From positions 6,638,191 to 6,702,190 of the forward strand of contig OZ024789.1 of assembly GCA_964017065.1 (NCBI GenBank): a stretch of DNA of 64,000 nt, in the 5' to 3' direction. The position numbers and the translations under genes were made by a program. This document shows, in pieces, positions 1 to 10,698 of this stretch. The notes beneath the pieces are model-generated. The model saw only the letters and a list, made by a program, of their open reading frames with translations, was not told the origin of the DNA and ran no database searches. Numbering within the stretch: the first letter of the stretch is position 1; each line of letters opens with the position of its first letter. The stretch comes from Haliclona indistincta (taxonomy: Eukaryota > Porifera > Demospongiae > Haplosclerida > Chalinidae).

Positions 1-513
1 GGAATAAGTTTATTGTTGTATTTAGTTGGTTACATCCTGTTAAAACCTGCGACAATAAAAGGTATGGTGATCTCAAACAATATGCAGCAATACCTGACCT
101 GTACATCCAACACCACTGTGAACCCAGACTATGTTGTAAAATGGTACTTTGAAATAGGTCAATATCTTTTGGTAGGTGTTGCAAGGACAATTTTTATGAC
201 ATCTCTTAATGTGTTTGTTATTGCTCAGTCACCTGACAGGATGAAAGGTTTGGTTCTTAGTCTGTCGTTTGCACTTCTTGGTATAAACCAATATGCTGCT
301 ATTTTAATGGGAACAGGTTATGAATTTACTTTGTGCCATGACATTACCGTCGTTGCTGTACTAATAATAGCCTTTGTAGTCTATCTCATTCTTTCCAAGC
401 GCTACATACTACGTGAGAGGAACAGAGAGATCAACATACAGGCCATAGTGGAGGAACACTATGAGAGGTACATGGACCAGGAGGAAGAGTATATAAGACA
501 ACAACACTACTAA
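1..513 (+). CDS. POT/PTR2-like membrane transporter, C-terminal part (5' end outside window)
   Basis: The frame is open from base 1, so this is the 3' part (170 residues plus TAA) of a gene that begins upstream of the window. It is about 65-70% identical by eye to the ends of the two following + strand genes, including the shared tail ending EEEYIRQQHY. Visible are four hydrophobic stretches, a predicted extracellular loop with N-glycosylation sequons (NTT), the conserved segment VIAQSPDRMKGLVL, which resembles the POT (SLC15-type) TM10-TM11 region where family members have an 'APxxMKG' motif, and a charged cytoplasmic tail. By family it should move peptides or other small solutes across a membrane. 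Substrate and coupling cannot be read from this fragment. It is the first of three tandem-type copies at 0-21 kb. Confidence 0.75.
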   Translation, partial: GISLLLYLVGYILLKPATIKGMVISNNMQQYLTCTSNTTVNPDYVVKWYFEIGQYLLVGVARTIFMTSLNVFVIAQSPDRMKGLVLSLSFALLGINQYAAILMGTGYEFTLCHDITVVAVLIIAFVVYLILSKRYILRERNREINIQAIVEEHYERYMDQEEEYIRQQHY

Positions 514-1435
514 GTACTAGACTACATATGTTTTGGGTATTTGCAATTGTAGAAAGAGTTCATTTTCTGGTTTTTGTGTATATAGCTACATGTCACTGGT
601 ATGTTGCACCTGGTGCATCAACATTAAACTAACTTTCAGTGCTGCTTTTGTGTGTGCATCATAACTGCTAAAATAATTATCACAACATTATGTGTATATT
701 GTAGCATAGTACTGAGATTGTGTGAAGTTTATTTTGCTAATGAAGATAATTAAATTTTATTTTGACAAAAATGTATCATGAAAGTTTATTTAGACTAGAA
801 TAGCTAGACAATTCAGCTCCATCGGAGTATATGGACCTCTAAAATCACATGGATCAAGGCAACCAACTATGTAGTTCTTACTAATGAAAAAGTTAAACAA
901 TGATCGGTTATCGTGAAGTTGGATAAACTCTAAGTGCATGCAGTTGCAAAGTTAAGTAAACAGCCTTTACATCATGTTGAAACCATCTTTGAAGTGCAGA
1001 AAATGTTTTCATAGCTAAAGAATTTTTTTAATGAGACCAATAAGTATAGAAATATGCAACATTCAACTTATAGTACACAAATCGCTAAACTTTATCTTTG
1101 CCTACAGTGCAAATGCACATACAAGTCACACGTATTTATTAACTGAGAAGATTAGAGCACGCAAAGTGTGTTCTGTTGGAGTACATGCATAATTAGCACA
1201 AAATAAATATTAATAAGCACATCTTTTTCGATTCTGAGCCACCTATATACTAAAAATTTTAGTAATGCAGACTATAGCCTTAAAATGCCACCGCTTCTCA
1301 GTTGTATTTAACTATGTGTAGATATGCACAACATAATAATGTGTACAAATCTGGTACTTGAAACGTTACCTTGTCTATACAAGGTCATAAATCTCACCAA
1401 CTTCAAAATTATTTAAAGGATCCAGCGCATCTTTT
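514..1435. other. Intergenic, AT-rich; 3' UTR of first transporter and upstream region of second
   Basis: No coding potential is recognised. The sequence is AT-rich and presumably holds the 3' UTR and poly(A) site of the first transporter and the promoter of the second. No repeat family was identified in it. Confidence 0.5.
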
Positions 1436-2996
1436 ATGCAAGATCGCGTTATGAACTCTACACAGTTCTCTACTGCTCTCACTCGCTGTAAGCAATGGTG
1501 GAGGAAATCAAGCAGCAAGAAGATACTGTTACTAATAATGTGGCAGGTATTGTTTAAATTTTCTTGGGGTATACGTGCGTCAGGTCCATGGGATACTTTT
1601 AAATCTGTAAGGATACTCTCAGAATTTGTATCATTTCTTTCTCCTCCTTTTGTTATTTGGCTTGCTGACAAGACTATTGGAAGATATGAAATGGTTAAAT
1701 TTGGTTCAATTATTACATTTATAGCCAGTATTTTCTTGTATTTAGTTATTATCTTGCAAGAAGGTTCTGTTCTAAGGATTATATCCTTTTTTGGATTAAT
1801 GGTACCGCTGAGAATTGGCACCGCTTGTTTCTCGACTGCAATACTTCCCTTCTTAACTGATCAGTTAATCGGTGCTACTTCAGATGAGCTTAGTGCAGTT
1901 GTGCAGTGGTACATTTGGGCTCACTACTTTGGATGGGGATCAGCACAAACAGTTTTCTTTCTAGTAGACTATCATTATCCTAACAATGAAGTCATTGTTA
2001 AGGGAATGGTATTCTTGTTTGCCATTCCTCTTGCTTTAATCATCATCAGTGACTGCTTGTGTCAGCAATGGTTGGATAAAACTCATAAGGTCTCTGACCC
2101 CATCAAACTCATCGTACAGGTACTCAACTACACTAGAAAGCACAGCTACCCTGAGAGACGTAGTGCCTTCACCTATATTGATGAAGAACACCCCACACGT
2201 ATGGACTATGGCAAGGATAAGTTTGGTGGACCATTCACTGAGGAAGAAGTAGAAGATGTCAAGACAGTGCTACGATTGATTCCTCTAATCATTTGTGTGA
2301 GTTACTTTAGGATTGCAGATGAGACACCAGTAACATTGTTTGAAGCTAACTATCACGAGATTTGCGATTTATATACATACCTGTTGGAATTCGGTTTAAA
2401 TATCTGGTTGGTTCCCATAATCTTGATTCCGCTATACCAGTTGTTTCTGCAAAGATTTTTTCATTCCAAGTTTACTAAAAAGCTTAGGAATTATTTTGCT
2501 GCTGTACCTAGTGGGCTATGTCCTGCTTGAAGCTTCAACAATAAAGGGAGTAACAGTTACCGATAATGTCCAACAATACCTTACCTGTGTGGTGAATGCT
2601 ACAGCTCATCCAGATCATTCTGTAATGTGGTACTTCGAAATAGGTCAATATATCTTGATGGGCATTGCACGAACAATTTATATGGCGTCTCTCAATGTGT
2701 TCATAATTGCTCAGTCACCGGAAAAAATGAAGGGTCTTGTTCTTGGACTATCGTTTGCCTTTCTTGATACAAACAAGTATATTTCTACAATAATTATACC
2801 TTTAGCGTTTAATCTTTGCTATGATTTTATCTTCACTACTGTACTAGTGGTGTCCTTTGTAGCCTATCTCATTCTTTCCAAGCGCTACACACTACGTGAG
2901 AGGAACAGAGAGGTCAACATACAGGCCATAGTGGAGGAGCACTATGAGAGGTACATGGACCAGGAGGAGGAGTACATGAGACAACAACACTATTAG
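1436..2996 (+). pseudogene. POT/PTR2-like transporter with a single-nucleotide frameshift
   Basis: Two overlapping + frames, 1436-2530 (364 codons) and 2496-2996 (166 codons), together give one full-length POT-like transporter closely related to the gene at 19623-21149. The N-terminal part has the WKKWW-like start (CKQWWRKSSSKK), an ADKTIGRYEMVKFG segment matching the POT 'D-x-x-G-R-Y' TM2-TM3 loop, LTDQLIGATSDELSAVVQW, and GPFTEEEVEDVKT of the central cytoplasmic linker. The break lies in an A5 run at 2477-2481, where the paralogue has A4 (AAAAAGCTTAGG here, AAAAGCTTAGG there). Removing one A restores the alignment to the paralogue. Everything else, including the C-terminal tail, is conserved, so this is either a young pseudogene or an assembly/sequencing homopolymer error. 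The first Met at 1436 or the one at 1451 could be the start. Confidence 0.75.
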
Positions 2997-3909
2997 ATTG
3001 GACCTGTTTGTCAATTGTGCATGCGCATTATCTAGCATTTGCTTTTTCCTTTATATTTAGCCTATTTTAACTAACTGATAAAAATTTGATAGTACCACGT
3101 ACCGGGGGTAAAATTTGGGTTCTGAATTTCACTTAGCAGCTCAGAACAGGTATAGTTAGTCCATGGTTAGTCTACATAATGTAGAGAAATTTTCTATTAA
3201 GGTGCTGGTTAGCTAAGAATTATAAATAGGAAGGGCTGGGTTGAACACAACTAGATCGACATGTAGAGCAAGTAGACAGCTTGTATTTTACATGTGGAAT
3301 TTAGAAAAGATAATCATTGCATACTAAAACATTATTATTTAAATCTATACTAGAGCAGAGACCTTTTTATTGTCAGTGTATTATCGTGTACATGTATGAG
3401 AATTGGCAGTCTACTCGTTGTTATGCCTCGGTGGGCAGAGCCACGAGGCATACAGTACTGAATCGCGTTGTCTGTCTGTTACACCATTTTTGCGGTGCAC
3501 GCTGAAAGGTATGCTCTGAAACTTGCAATGCAGGTAGAACTCGATATTATCTCGGTTTTGAACTAGCGAAGTTCTTTTACAAGCACTGGTTTGCTCTTTC
3601 CTATTCGCAAGCATGTTTTCGTTGACGACAAATTGCACTAAAACAATTTTATGTGACACAGAACATTGATTGCTTGACCCGGGGTAGACTACGAGCTACA
3701 AGCGGCTACGAACTACAAATTTGCAATGCAGGCAGTGGAAGTGTGTGTCTACACGTCGGTCAAGTTTGATCTGTGTAGCTTGTTTGCAAGTCTACGTACG
3801 TGCGAGTGGCTTATATACTCCGAGCAATGTGGGCGTTCCTAATGAAGGCGTGGCTTTGCTTTTCTACGAGTACCGACGGAGGAGCTGAGACTGATCTGCT
3901 GATGACTTT
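2997..3909. other. Intergenic between transporter and cereblon
   Basis: No gene is recognised. It contains one copy of a dispersed repeat (3424-3660). The last 200 bases are the presumed bidirectional or CRBN promoter region; no TATA box was evident. Confidence 0.4.
3424..3660 (+). repeat. Dispersed repeat family, copy 1 (CCTCGGTG...CACGAGGC head)
   Basis: It begins with the short palindromic head TGCCTCGGTGGGCAGAGCCA followed by CGAGGCATACAGTA. A TCTGTCTGTT-type stretch follows, and then CTGAAACTTGCAATGCAGGT. The same order of blocks occurs at 12914-13130 and 32835-33015 in the same orientation, so this is an interspersed repeat family. No coding capacity is seen. End points are approximate. 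Confidence 0.7.
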
Positions 3910-5069
3910 ATGGCGCTTTTGAGACAGCTTTTAAGAGGAAGAGGAGGAGGTCAAGGTGACGAAGACAGTGGAGAGGAGGAAGAAGGGAGATTGCTGCAGC
4001 CAGAGAGTGATGCTTCGTCACAGAGCGAGGAAAACACAGAGGAGAATGCCGAAGGTATAAATGAGCACTAGAACCGATTTACTCGTACTTGTTGCTTATA
4101 CTGTAGGAGAAGAAACAAGGCAAGAGAGCTGGATAGAGAGGAGGGGACGCAGGAATAGGAAGAAAGCTTCATTTGATATATCGCTGCCAGCCCAACACTT
4201 GGTATACTACAGTGTGCAGCACGTGTGTTGAGCAGTGTGTTAGTACTTTACTACAGTATCTAGGTGACATGGATGCCGAAGGGTCGGGTGTTCCCAGTGT
4301 ACAGGAGACAGCACCCCAGCTCATGCCACTGCTGTATATACCAGCCCGGGTACTGTTCCCGGGAGAGACCTTACCAATGCACATCTTCAACCCTCACGTA
4401 AGTAGTCACTATCAATAAAAGATTTTAAAGTCCCGTGCATCATGGTAAAACTCAAAGTGCAGTTTTGAAATTTTTGGGCTCCTCCTTGCACTTCATGCCT
4501 TGCTTTTACATAGCTTATCCTACTCTAACCAAACACAAAGAAAGGTTGCTATTTTTTGCGTTTGATAAATTTAAAAAAATTCCATAGGACTTGCGTTTTA
4601 AAGCAGGTATTTTTGCACGCACCTATTTTATTTTGCAAGTGGTACAATTTGTGAAAATAATCGTGTTCTCTAAATTAGAGTTTACAAAGAGAAATTTTGT
4701 ACCACAAAACAATGGGGCTATGGTATTAGCTAGTGCCATAACTGATCAGATCACGTATGTCCCTCCTAGGCTATCACTATGCTGAGGGAGTCACTCACTC
4801 GTCACCATCCAGTAGCTGTAGCTACTGATCTCAGGGACTCTGCCCGCCATGATGATGTTCCTGTACGACCCACCATTAAAGAACTGGCTACTATTGGTAC
4901 CACAGCAGACATCTTGGCTTGTCGTGAAGACGAAGAACCTTACTGGTATCACGGACCAAGATTCATTGTGAAATTTGTTGGGCGGCAAAGATTTCGAATA
5001 CTTGAAGTGTTCAAGAAAACCAATGGGTGAGTTAATAACAAACATGATACAATCGTTTCATTTTCTCTC

Positions 5070-5100
<31 letters not shown>

Positions 5101-5138
5101 TTCCAATCTCTCTACTCTCTCTCTACTCTCTCTACTTT

Positions 5139-5213
<75 letters not shown>

Positions 5214-8200
5214 GTTTGATGGATTGTCGAGTACAGATACTCGATGAGCACCTTCTTCCTCCTCGTCCACCAGATTTGTTCCTGTGTCCTCCCTCACTCC
5301 GTGCCTCCTGTCAAGCACTCATTCACCAGGCTCACACTCACCCCTCACCACTCACACACAAGATGGCTACACAATGCAGGCACATTCTACAAGTAAGAAC
5401 AATCCACAAAGGATCAATCTTCAAATTTCATAACAGAAATTTGATTTGTCACCAGAGGAGCAGATTGATGTTCTCAGAGCACTGAGAGTAGTGTAATGAA
5501 GAAGGCATCTTAGCTGACTGGCTTCAAGCGAGCAAATTCGGAATGTTGTTAAATCATAAAATAAAAACACTCACTGTTCGATATTATGGTCCTGGTACTA
5601 GGTAGCGCTTCATTCCATGACACAGCAGACAGTCAGTGCTTCTATTTTATGATTGAAAGTCCTCGACAACGTTCTGGACTTATTCACTTGCCAAAGAGTA
5701 GAGCCAGTGAGCTAAGACGCCTATGCTACTCTCAGTGTTCTGAGGACATAATATTATCGTCAATCAATCTGATCTAGTAGCTAGACCACGTGAGTGAAGA
5801 AGAATGGTCACAATTATTAGATTGCGTCCGACCTCCTCTGATTTGTCACAGTACTGTATTTTGTGTTTTAATCATTTGCTTCATTCTCGTGCTGGTCTCA
5901 GTTTGGGCCTGGGATCACAGTCCCATTCTTATGCTTTGGGCTGGGATTACAGCCTCATTCCCATGCTGTGGTTACACTAGTCTTCTCTTATCATAATACA
6001 GTCTCCACGGTTGAACCAGTCACTGTGTCAAGCTCCTGGATGGGCCTTCAGATTCTATGAGTTTGTTAGTGACTGCTCTAGCTAGTGAGCCATGTTCCTC
6101 AATGGTGCTTTGTGTGTTGTAGGACTATCTGAGAGAGAAGCTGCTCAAGGAACAGCGTTTGAACTCATTTGGTGGACAAGACTCTAAAGACCATCAGCAA
6201 CTGCCAGAAGATATAGTGGGTGAGTGAGTTAGTATTGCTGTCTTACTAGGAGACTAATGTTAGTGGGTGAGTGAGTTAGCATTGCTGTCTCACTAGGAGA
6301 CTAATGTTAGTGGGTGAGTGAGTTAGCATTGCTGTCTCACTAGGAGACTAATGTTAGTGGGTGAGTGAGTTAGCATTGCTGTCTCACTAGGAGACTAATG
6401 TTAGTGGGTGAGTGAGTTAGCATTGCTGTCTCACTAGGAGACTAATGTTAGTGGGTGAGTGAGTTAGCATTGCTGTCTCACTAGGAGACTAGTGTTAGTG
6501 GGTGAGTGAGTTAGGATTGCTGTCTCACTAGGAGACTAATGTTAGTGGGTGAGTGAGTTAGCATTGCTGTCTCACTAGGAGACTAATGTTAGTGGGTGAG
6601 TGAGTTAGCATTGCTGTCTCACTAGGAGACTAATGTTAGTGGGTGAGTGAGTTAGCATTGCTGTCTCACTAGGAGACTAATGTTAGTGGGTGAGTGAGTT
6701 AGCATTGCTGTCTCACTAGGAGACTAGTGTTAGTGGGTGAGTGAGTTAGGATTGCTGTCTCACTAGGAGACTAATGTTAGTGGGTGAGTGAGTTAGTATT
6801 GCTGTCTCACTAGGAGACTAATGTTAGTGGGTGAGTGAGTTAGTATTGCTGTCTCACTAGGAGACTAATGTTAGTGGGTGACTGAGTTAGCATTGCTGTC
6901 TCACTAGGAGACTAATGTTAGTGGGTGAGTGAGTTAGCATTGCTGTCTCACTAGGAGACTAATGTTAGTGGGTGAGTGAGTTGGCATTGCTGTCTCACTA
7001 GGAGACTAATGTTAGTGGGTGAGTGAGTTAGCATTGCTGTCTCACTAGGAGACTAATGTTAGTGACGAAGTATACAAGTTGTTCCCAGGCCGTCCTGGGT
7101 GGCTTGAGGAGGCTCTCTTCTGCCGCTCATGCAAGTGGGCCATGAGAGCCTGGTAACGTGGCTAACAACTAACCCTACTCACTCACCCGCCCACTCAGCT
7201 ACATCCACTCAGTCACCTGCTCACTCACCCACCCACCCACCCACTCACCTAATTGTTTTTTTCTCGTCAGATGTCTCATACTGGCTGGCTCGTCGTCTTC
7301 CAGTCAGTGACCATTGTAAGCTGGAGCTACTCTCCATTGACTGTCCTACTGTCAGGATCATTAGAGGATTACAAATGCTTGAAGTGAGTTCTTCACTGCC
7401 ACAAAACAAAGAACAAAAAGTGCTGTACATGTTCGATTACATGAGGGGTGGGGTCAGCTGTACCTACGCCTATGGCACATAGTTTTGTGGTTTAACTTAT
7501 ATAGTATTCAATGTGCACATCAAGCTTCTCTGATATTAAAGGCTCATCCACACTAGGGCTCTAATATGGTTCAATGCGCATTCTAAACCAGTTTAATCCC
7601 GTCCGCATTACATGTGTACATGTCAATTTTACAAAAGTGAATCTACGCGAATCGATGCGCATTCGCTCCAATGCAGATACGGAGGTACCGTTGAAGTGAC
7701 TTGAACTGGATTGGATGTTGGCGTGATCTCAAACACATGCTGTGTGACTAGTTGCAGTACTAAGGAAGAAGCCCTGGTCTGCGCTCTGGCAAAGAAAGGA
7801 CGCGAAACACACCAGACTAGCGTTGGTACATAACAAGACCAGTCTTCTTACTATTTAGCGAGTTGTTGGTTACGTCACATGACGCGATCGACAACAGCAA
7901 TTTGATCGAATAGCAACCAGTGTGGACACAGATCGATGCACTATGATCTGATCTTGAACTAATGCGCATTGAACCAGTTCTACGAGACTTAAAGTAACGA
8001 TGTTCAAGCTCGCTTGTTCTGTATGAACACTTGCTCATGTTGTATGAAAAATAATTATAGAACTGACAGTAACTTTAATGCGCTCACACAATATCAAATG
8101 TTCATAACTATCGGTTATGAACTCTTGACAGTATACAATACAGTATAATAGTTATACCTTTATTGCAAAATTGCTCCATTAATGTTTTACTCATTTTCAG

Positions 8201-8922
8201 CGATTCACAGAGCTGTACTGCAGTGGGTGTGGTAATCTCATAACTAAGAAGGAGCACATATTCAGTATGTCAGTGGATGGACCACTAGCAGCTTATGTTA
8301 ATCCTGGCGGGTTTGTTCATGATACACTCACTGTGACCGATGCTGTGAACTTGAGACGACAAGGAAGATCCTCAACTGAAAACTCTTGGTTTCCGGGGTA
8401 AGTAATGGAGAGACAATTTTACTGTTTACGTGTACATGCACTGTTCAAGACAGTTCTATGGTTTTTTTCGTTCAAATCCCACTTATAAGCACATATTTTC
8501 TTGCTGTGGAAATAATAAGCACATGCGCCTAATAAGACACCAGTATGGCAATGAATTTAAATTAAATTTTGGTCCCGTACTCTCTTCCTCTATCTCTTTC
8601 CCCTCCCTTGTCCTCTCTCTCCCTCTTCTTTCTCTTAATCTCTTTCCCTCCCTCTGTCCTCTCTCTCCCTCTTCTCTCTCTCCATCTCTTTCTCCTCCAT
8701 TGTCCTCTCTCTCTCCCTCTTGTCTATCTCCATCTCTTTCCCTCCCTCTGTCCTCTCAGCTACCAATGGACTATAATGGCATGTGCTCACTGTATGGATC
8801 ACAAAGGATGGCACTTTGAGGCTGTCAAGAGAAAACTAATGCCAAAACGATTCTTTGGATTATGTCGATCAGGACTAGTTCTTACACCTCATCAGCATCA
8901 ATCAGAAAGACAGAATGCATGA
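3910..8922 (+). CDS. CRBN: Cereblon, substrate receptor of CRL4 ubiquitin ligase
   Basis: Ten exons: 3910-4054, 4107-4201, 4257-4397, 4770-5026, 5215-5392, 6123-about 6223, about 7063-7152, 7271-7383, 8201-8397, 8760-8922; about 490 residues versus 442 in human. Cereblon bridges DDB1-CUL4 to substrates with cyclic-imide C-terminal degrons. Residues about 1-80 are an acidic/basic N-terminus. Exons 3-8 encode the Lon-N-type domain ([26 protein letters not shown]). Exons 9-10 encode the CULT domain with two zinc-binding pairs (CSGC and CAHC) and the three pocket tryptophans in SWFPGYQW and GWHF, followed by [11 protein letters not shown] as in human FWGLTRSALLP. The start is the first ATG in frame with exon 2. 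All junction phases agree except exon 7 to exon 8, where the obvious donor (7153) and acceptor (7270) differ by one nucleotide; an alternative site or an indel there is unresolved. Confidence 0.93.
5060..5212 (+). repeat. CT microsatellite forming the polypyrimidine tract of CRBN intron 4
   Basis: About 150 bases of (CT)n with minor interruptions run directly into the TTAG acceptor of CRBN exon 5 at 5213-5214. The microsatellite therefore is the polypyrimidine tract of this 3' splice site. Confidence 0.9.
5455..5780. repeat. Long imperfect foldback in CRBN intron 5
   Basis: The segment at about 5464-5580 is the imperfect reverse complement of about 5630-5775, with matching blocks such as CTCAGAGCACTGAGAGTAG against CTACTCTCAGTGTTCTGAG and AATCATAAAAT against ATTTTATGATT. 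The unpaired centre is about 50 bases. It could be a decayed foldback transposable element or could form a hairpin in the pre-mRNA. It sits inside CRBN intron 5393-6122, whose remainder shows nothing recognisable. Confidence 0.7.
6216..7062 (+). repeat. 47-bp minisatellite, 18 copies, filling CRBN intron 6
   Basis: The unit is 47 bp (it starts GTGGGTGAGTGAGTTAG and ends GAGACTAATGTTA) and repeats exactly 18 times (18 x 47 = 846) with only scattered substitutions. It starts at the exon 6 donor region and ends at the exon 7 acceptor, so every unit holds GTGAGT donor-like and CTAATGTTAG branch/acceptor-like sequence. High unit identity implies recent expansion or homogenisation. Confidence 0.95.
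7530..8015. mobile_element. Probable non-autonomous inverted-repeat element in CRBN intron 8
   Basis: GGTTCAATGCGCATT at about 7567 reappears as AATGCGCATTGAACC at about 7960. The outer flanks also resemble inverted ends (TTAAAGGCTC and its approximate complement GAGACTTAAAG). Size is near 480 bp, with no coding capacity. The word CACACTAGGGCT near the left end resembles the terminal words of the MITE at 23215, but family membership is a guess. Confidence 0.45.
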
Positions 8923-10631
8923 GAGTTACACACTTGTACCTGAATATCAAATAATTCTGTATGTATGAAATTGTCATCAAATTGTCATGTTTTATATGGA
9001 CCAGTTTGTGTAACGTTTATATTGTAATTTAATTATAGTATAACCCGCCTATATTGTTGTGTCTGTCTTTGACTTGACAAATTCCTTGTCCGAAATTGGT
9101 TATAGAGTTTTGAGAGAGCACCTTAACTACAGAGTCTGCGAGCAATGCACTCTGCTCTTTTATCTGTTATTCCTGTGCTGCTAAACGCAAGTGAAGTATT
9201 GTTCTATGAAGGCCTTGAAAAGTATACATTCTCCTGAATCAGAAAGTGTCTTGAGGCATTGAGTAGTGAGTGAGTACCTGAGCAGTATCCTCTGTAGCTG
9301 TAGGCTGCTAATGAATGAACCACTAAGTGTACAAGCACTTACATCTGACTTAAAATTCTTGTAAGTAATTTTAAACTGATACAGCTCTATCTGACAAGTC
9401 ACTCAAAACCTCTTCGAACCTGTAAACTGAACAACATATAATTAAAGAACACCTTTTTGTCATTATTATCTTTCAAAGGTACGTGAACGTTTTGGTTCAT
9501 TGTATACACTTGAGTACGAAAAACATACACAATTTATAAATATCAAAAGTTAATGTATATTGTCAAGTAATTATGTTGAGATTTTGTTTTAAAATATGAA
9601 TGAAGATGTAACTTGGCTATAAGGATTACATAGCAGCACATTGAAGCAGACGGTGTACATGGCTTCTGCAGTACGTTTGATCCAAATGGAGAAAGATCAC
9701 CACCACCCAACACTTGTTGCTGCTACTATGGGCGGTATTGCTGACTTTGGATAGTGGTGTTGCGTACTGTTATCATATCATATTACTATGCTTCACAACA
9801 ACATTACCTCCATTATTAACTGATTACTTGATTGTACTAATAATTCAGAAGGCATTATGGATGAGATTATCTTTCAAGCTGTAGTTTGCTTGTTGTTGTT
9901 CGTCGACAGCTAATGGTAAGTGCCTGTGTTGTCACCATAACCTTACGGACAGACAAGCGGTATACTGACAAGAGGGTAAGTACAATGGGCATGTACAGAA
10001 GCTCAACAAGCAGGCTGAAAGCAGTCAGAGCACAGATTGCACTGCTAACATGGCCAGCTTTGGCGACCTATCACTTGCAAAGTCACCATTGTAGCCTTCA
10101 TGTATTGCTGTTGCAGCACAGAAGCTCTAAAAGTGAAGATGTAGGTGCTTCCAAGTTGTTATGCTAGCTAGGCTAGTCGTATTGTCAAACATCGACTATT
10201 GATCGCCAAAGGTAAGTAAGTAAGCTTATGGTACTTTAATCAAAACTGTTTGCATAACCCACACTTGCTGACGCCAAAAAGAGGCTGTAGATGATGAGAG
10301 TAACAGCTGTCTGTGGTGATCGAACGGTGACCAGATCAAAATTTATGACATCAGCCCACTATCTGTATTCAATTTTGTACTGCTCTCAATGAAAAAGCGT
10401 GACGTCACAATTTATCGTTCATCACGTTTACCGTCGACGTGAATATAAACCTCTCTATTAGGTTTCTGACCAACCAAGTTCATCCACTACGAGATTTTCC
10501 AAGGAAATCGTAAAATTTAGTTACACGCCCCGCAATTGACCAACTAACTCGAGAATTGCATTTAGCCGTAGTCTATGATACTGCCCCAAAGGGATGGTAC
10601 ATGCAAACTTGTTGGGACTGGATGCAAATAA
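8923..10631. other. Intergenic between CRBN and metallothionein, no gene recognised
   Basis: I see no convincing gene. A 31-codon ORF at 9659-9754 (+) begins MASAVRLIQMEKDHHHP; it has no recognised family and no clear splice sites. The rest is AT-rich without obvious repeats. Confidence 0.4.
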
Positions 10632-10637
10632 TTTATT
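10632..10637 (-). terminator. Poly(A) signal AATAAA of the metallothionein gene
   Basis: AATAAA reads on the - strand 62 bases downstream of the metallothionein stop codon, a normal distance for a short 3' UTR. Confidence 0.6.
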
Positions 10638-10698
10638 TTGTAGACCTCAGTATATAGTTACAATGGAATAATACAATGGTTTACTGATGGTTGATTGT

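Noticed and set aside
4975..5214. + ORF ending in a long Ser/Leu run
   Set aside because: Reads through the donor of CRBN exon 4 into the CT microsatellite.
6216..7062. Regular 47-bp repeats resembling a CRISPR array
   Set aside because: Units are fully tandem without unique spacers, the context is eukaryotic and the tract fills an intron, so it is a minisatellite.
8430..8922. + ORFs of 117-129 codons with Leu/Ser/Pro runs
   Set aside because: Pyrimidine-rich CRBN intron 9 repeats read as codons; only the last part (8760-8922) is a real exon.
9659..9754. 31-codon ORF beginning MASAVRLIQMEKD
   Set aside because: Looks slightly coding, but no family, splice sites or neighbours support it; left as a note only.
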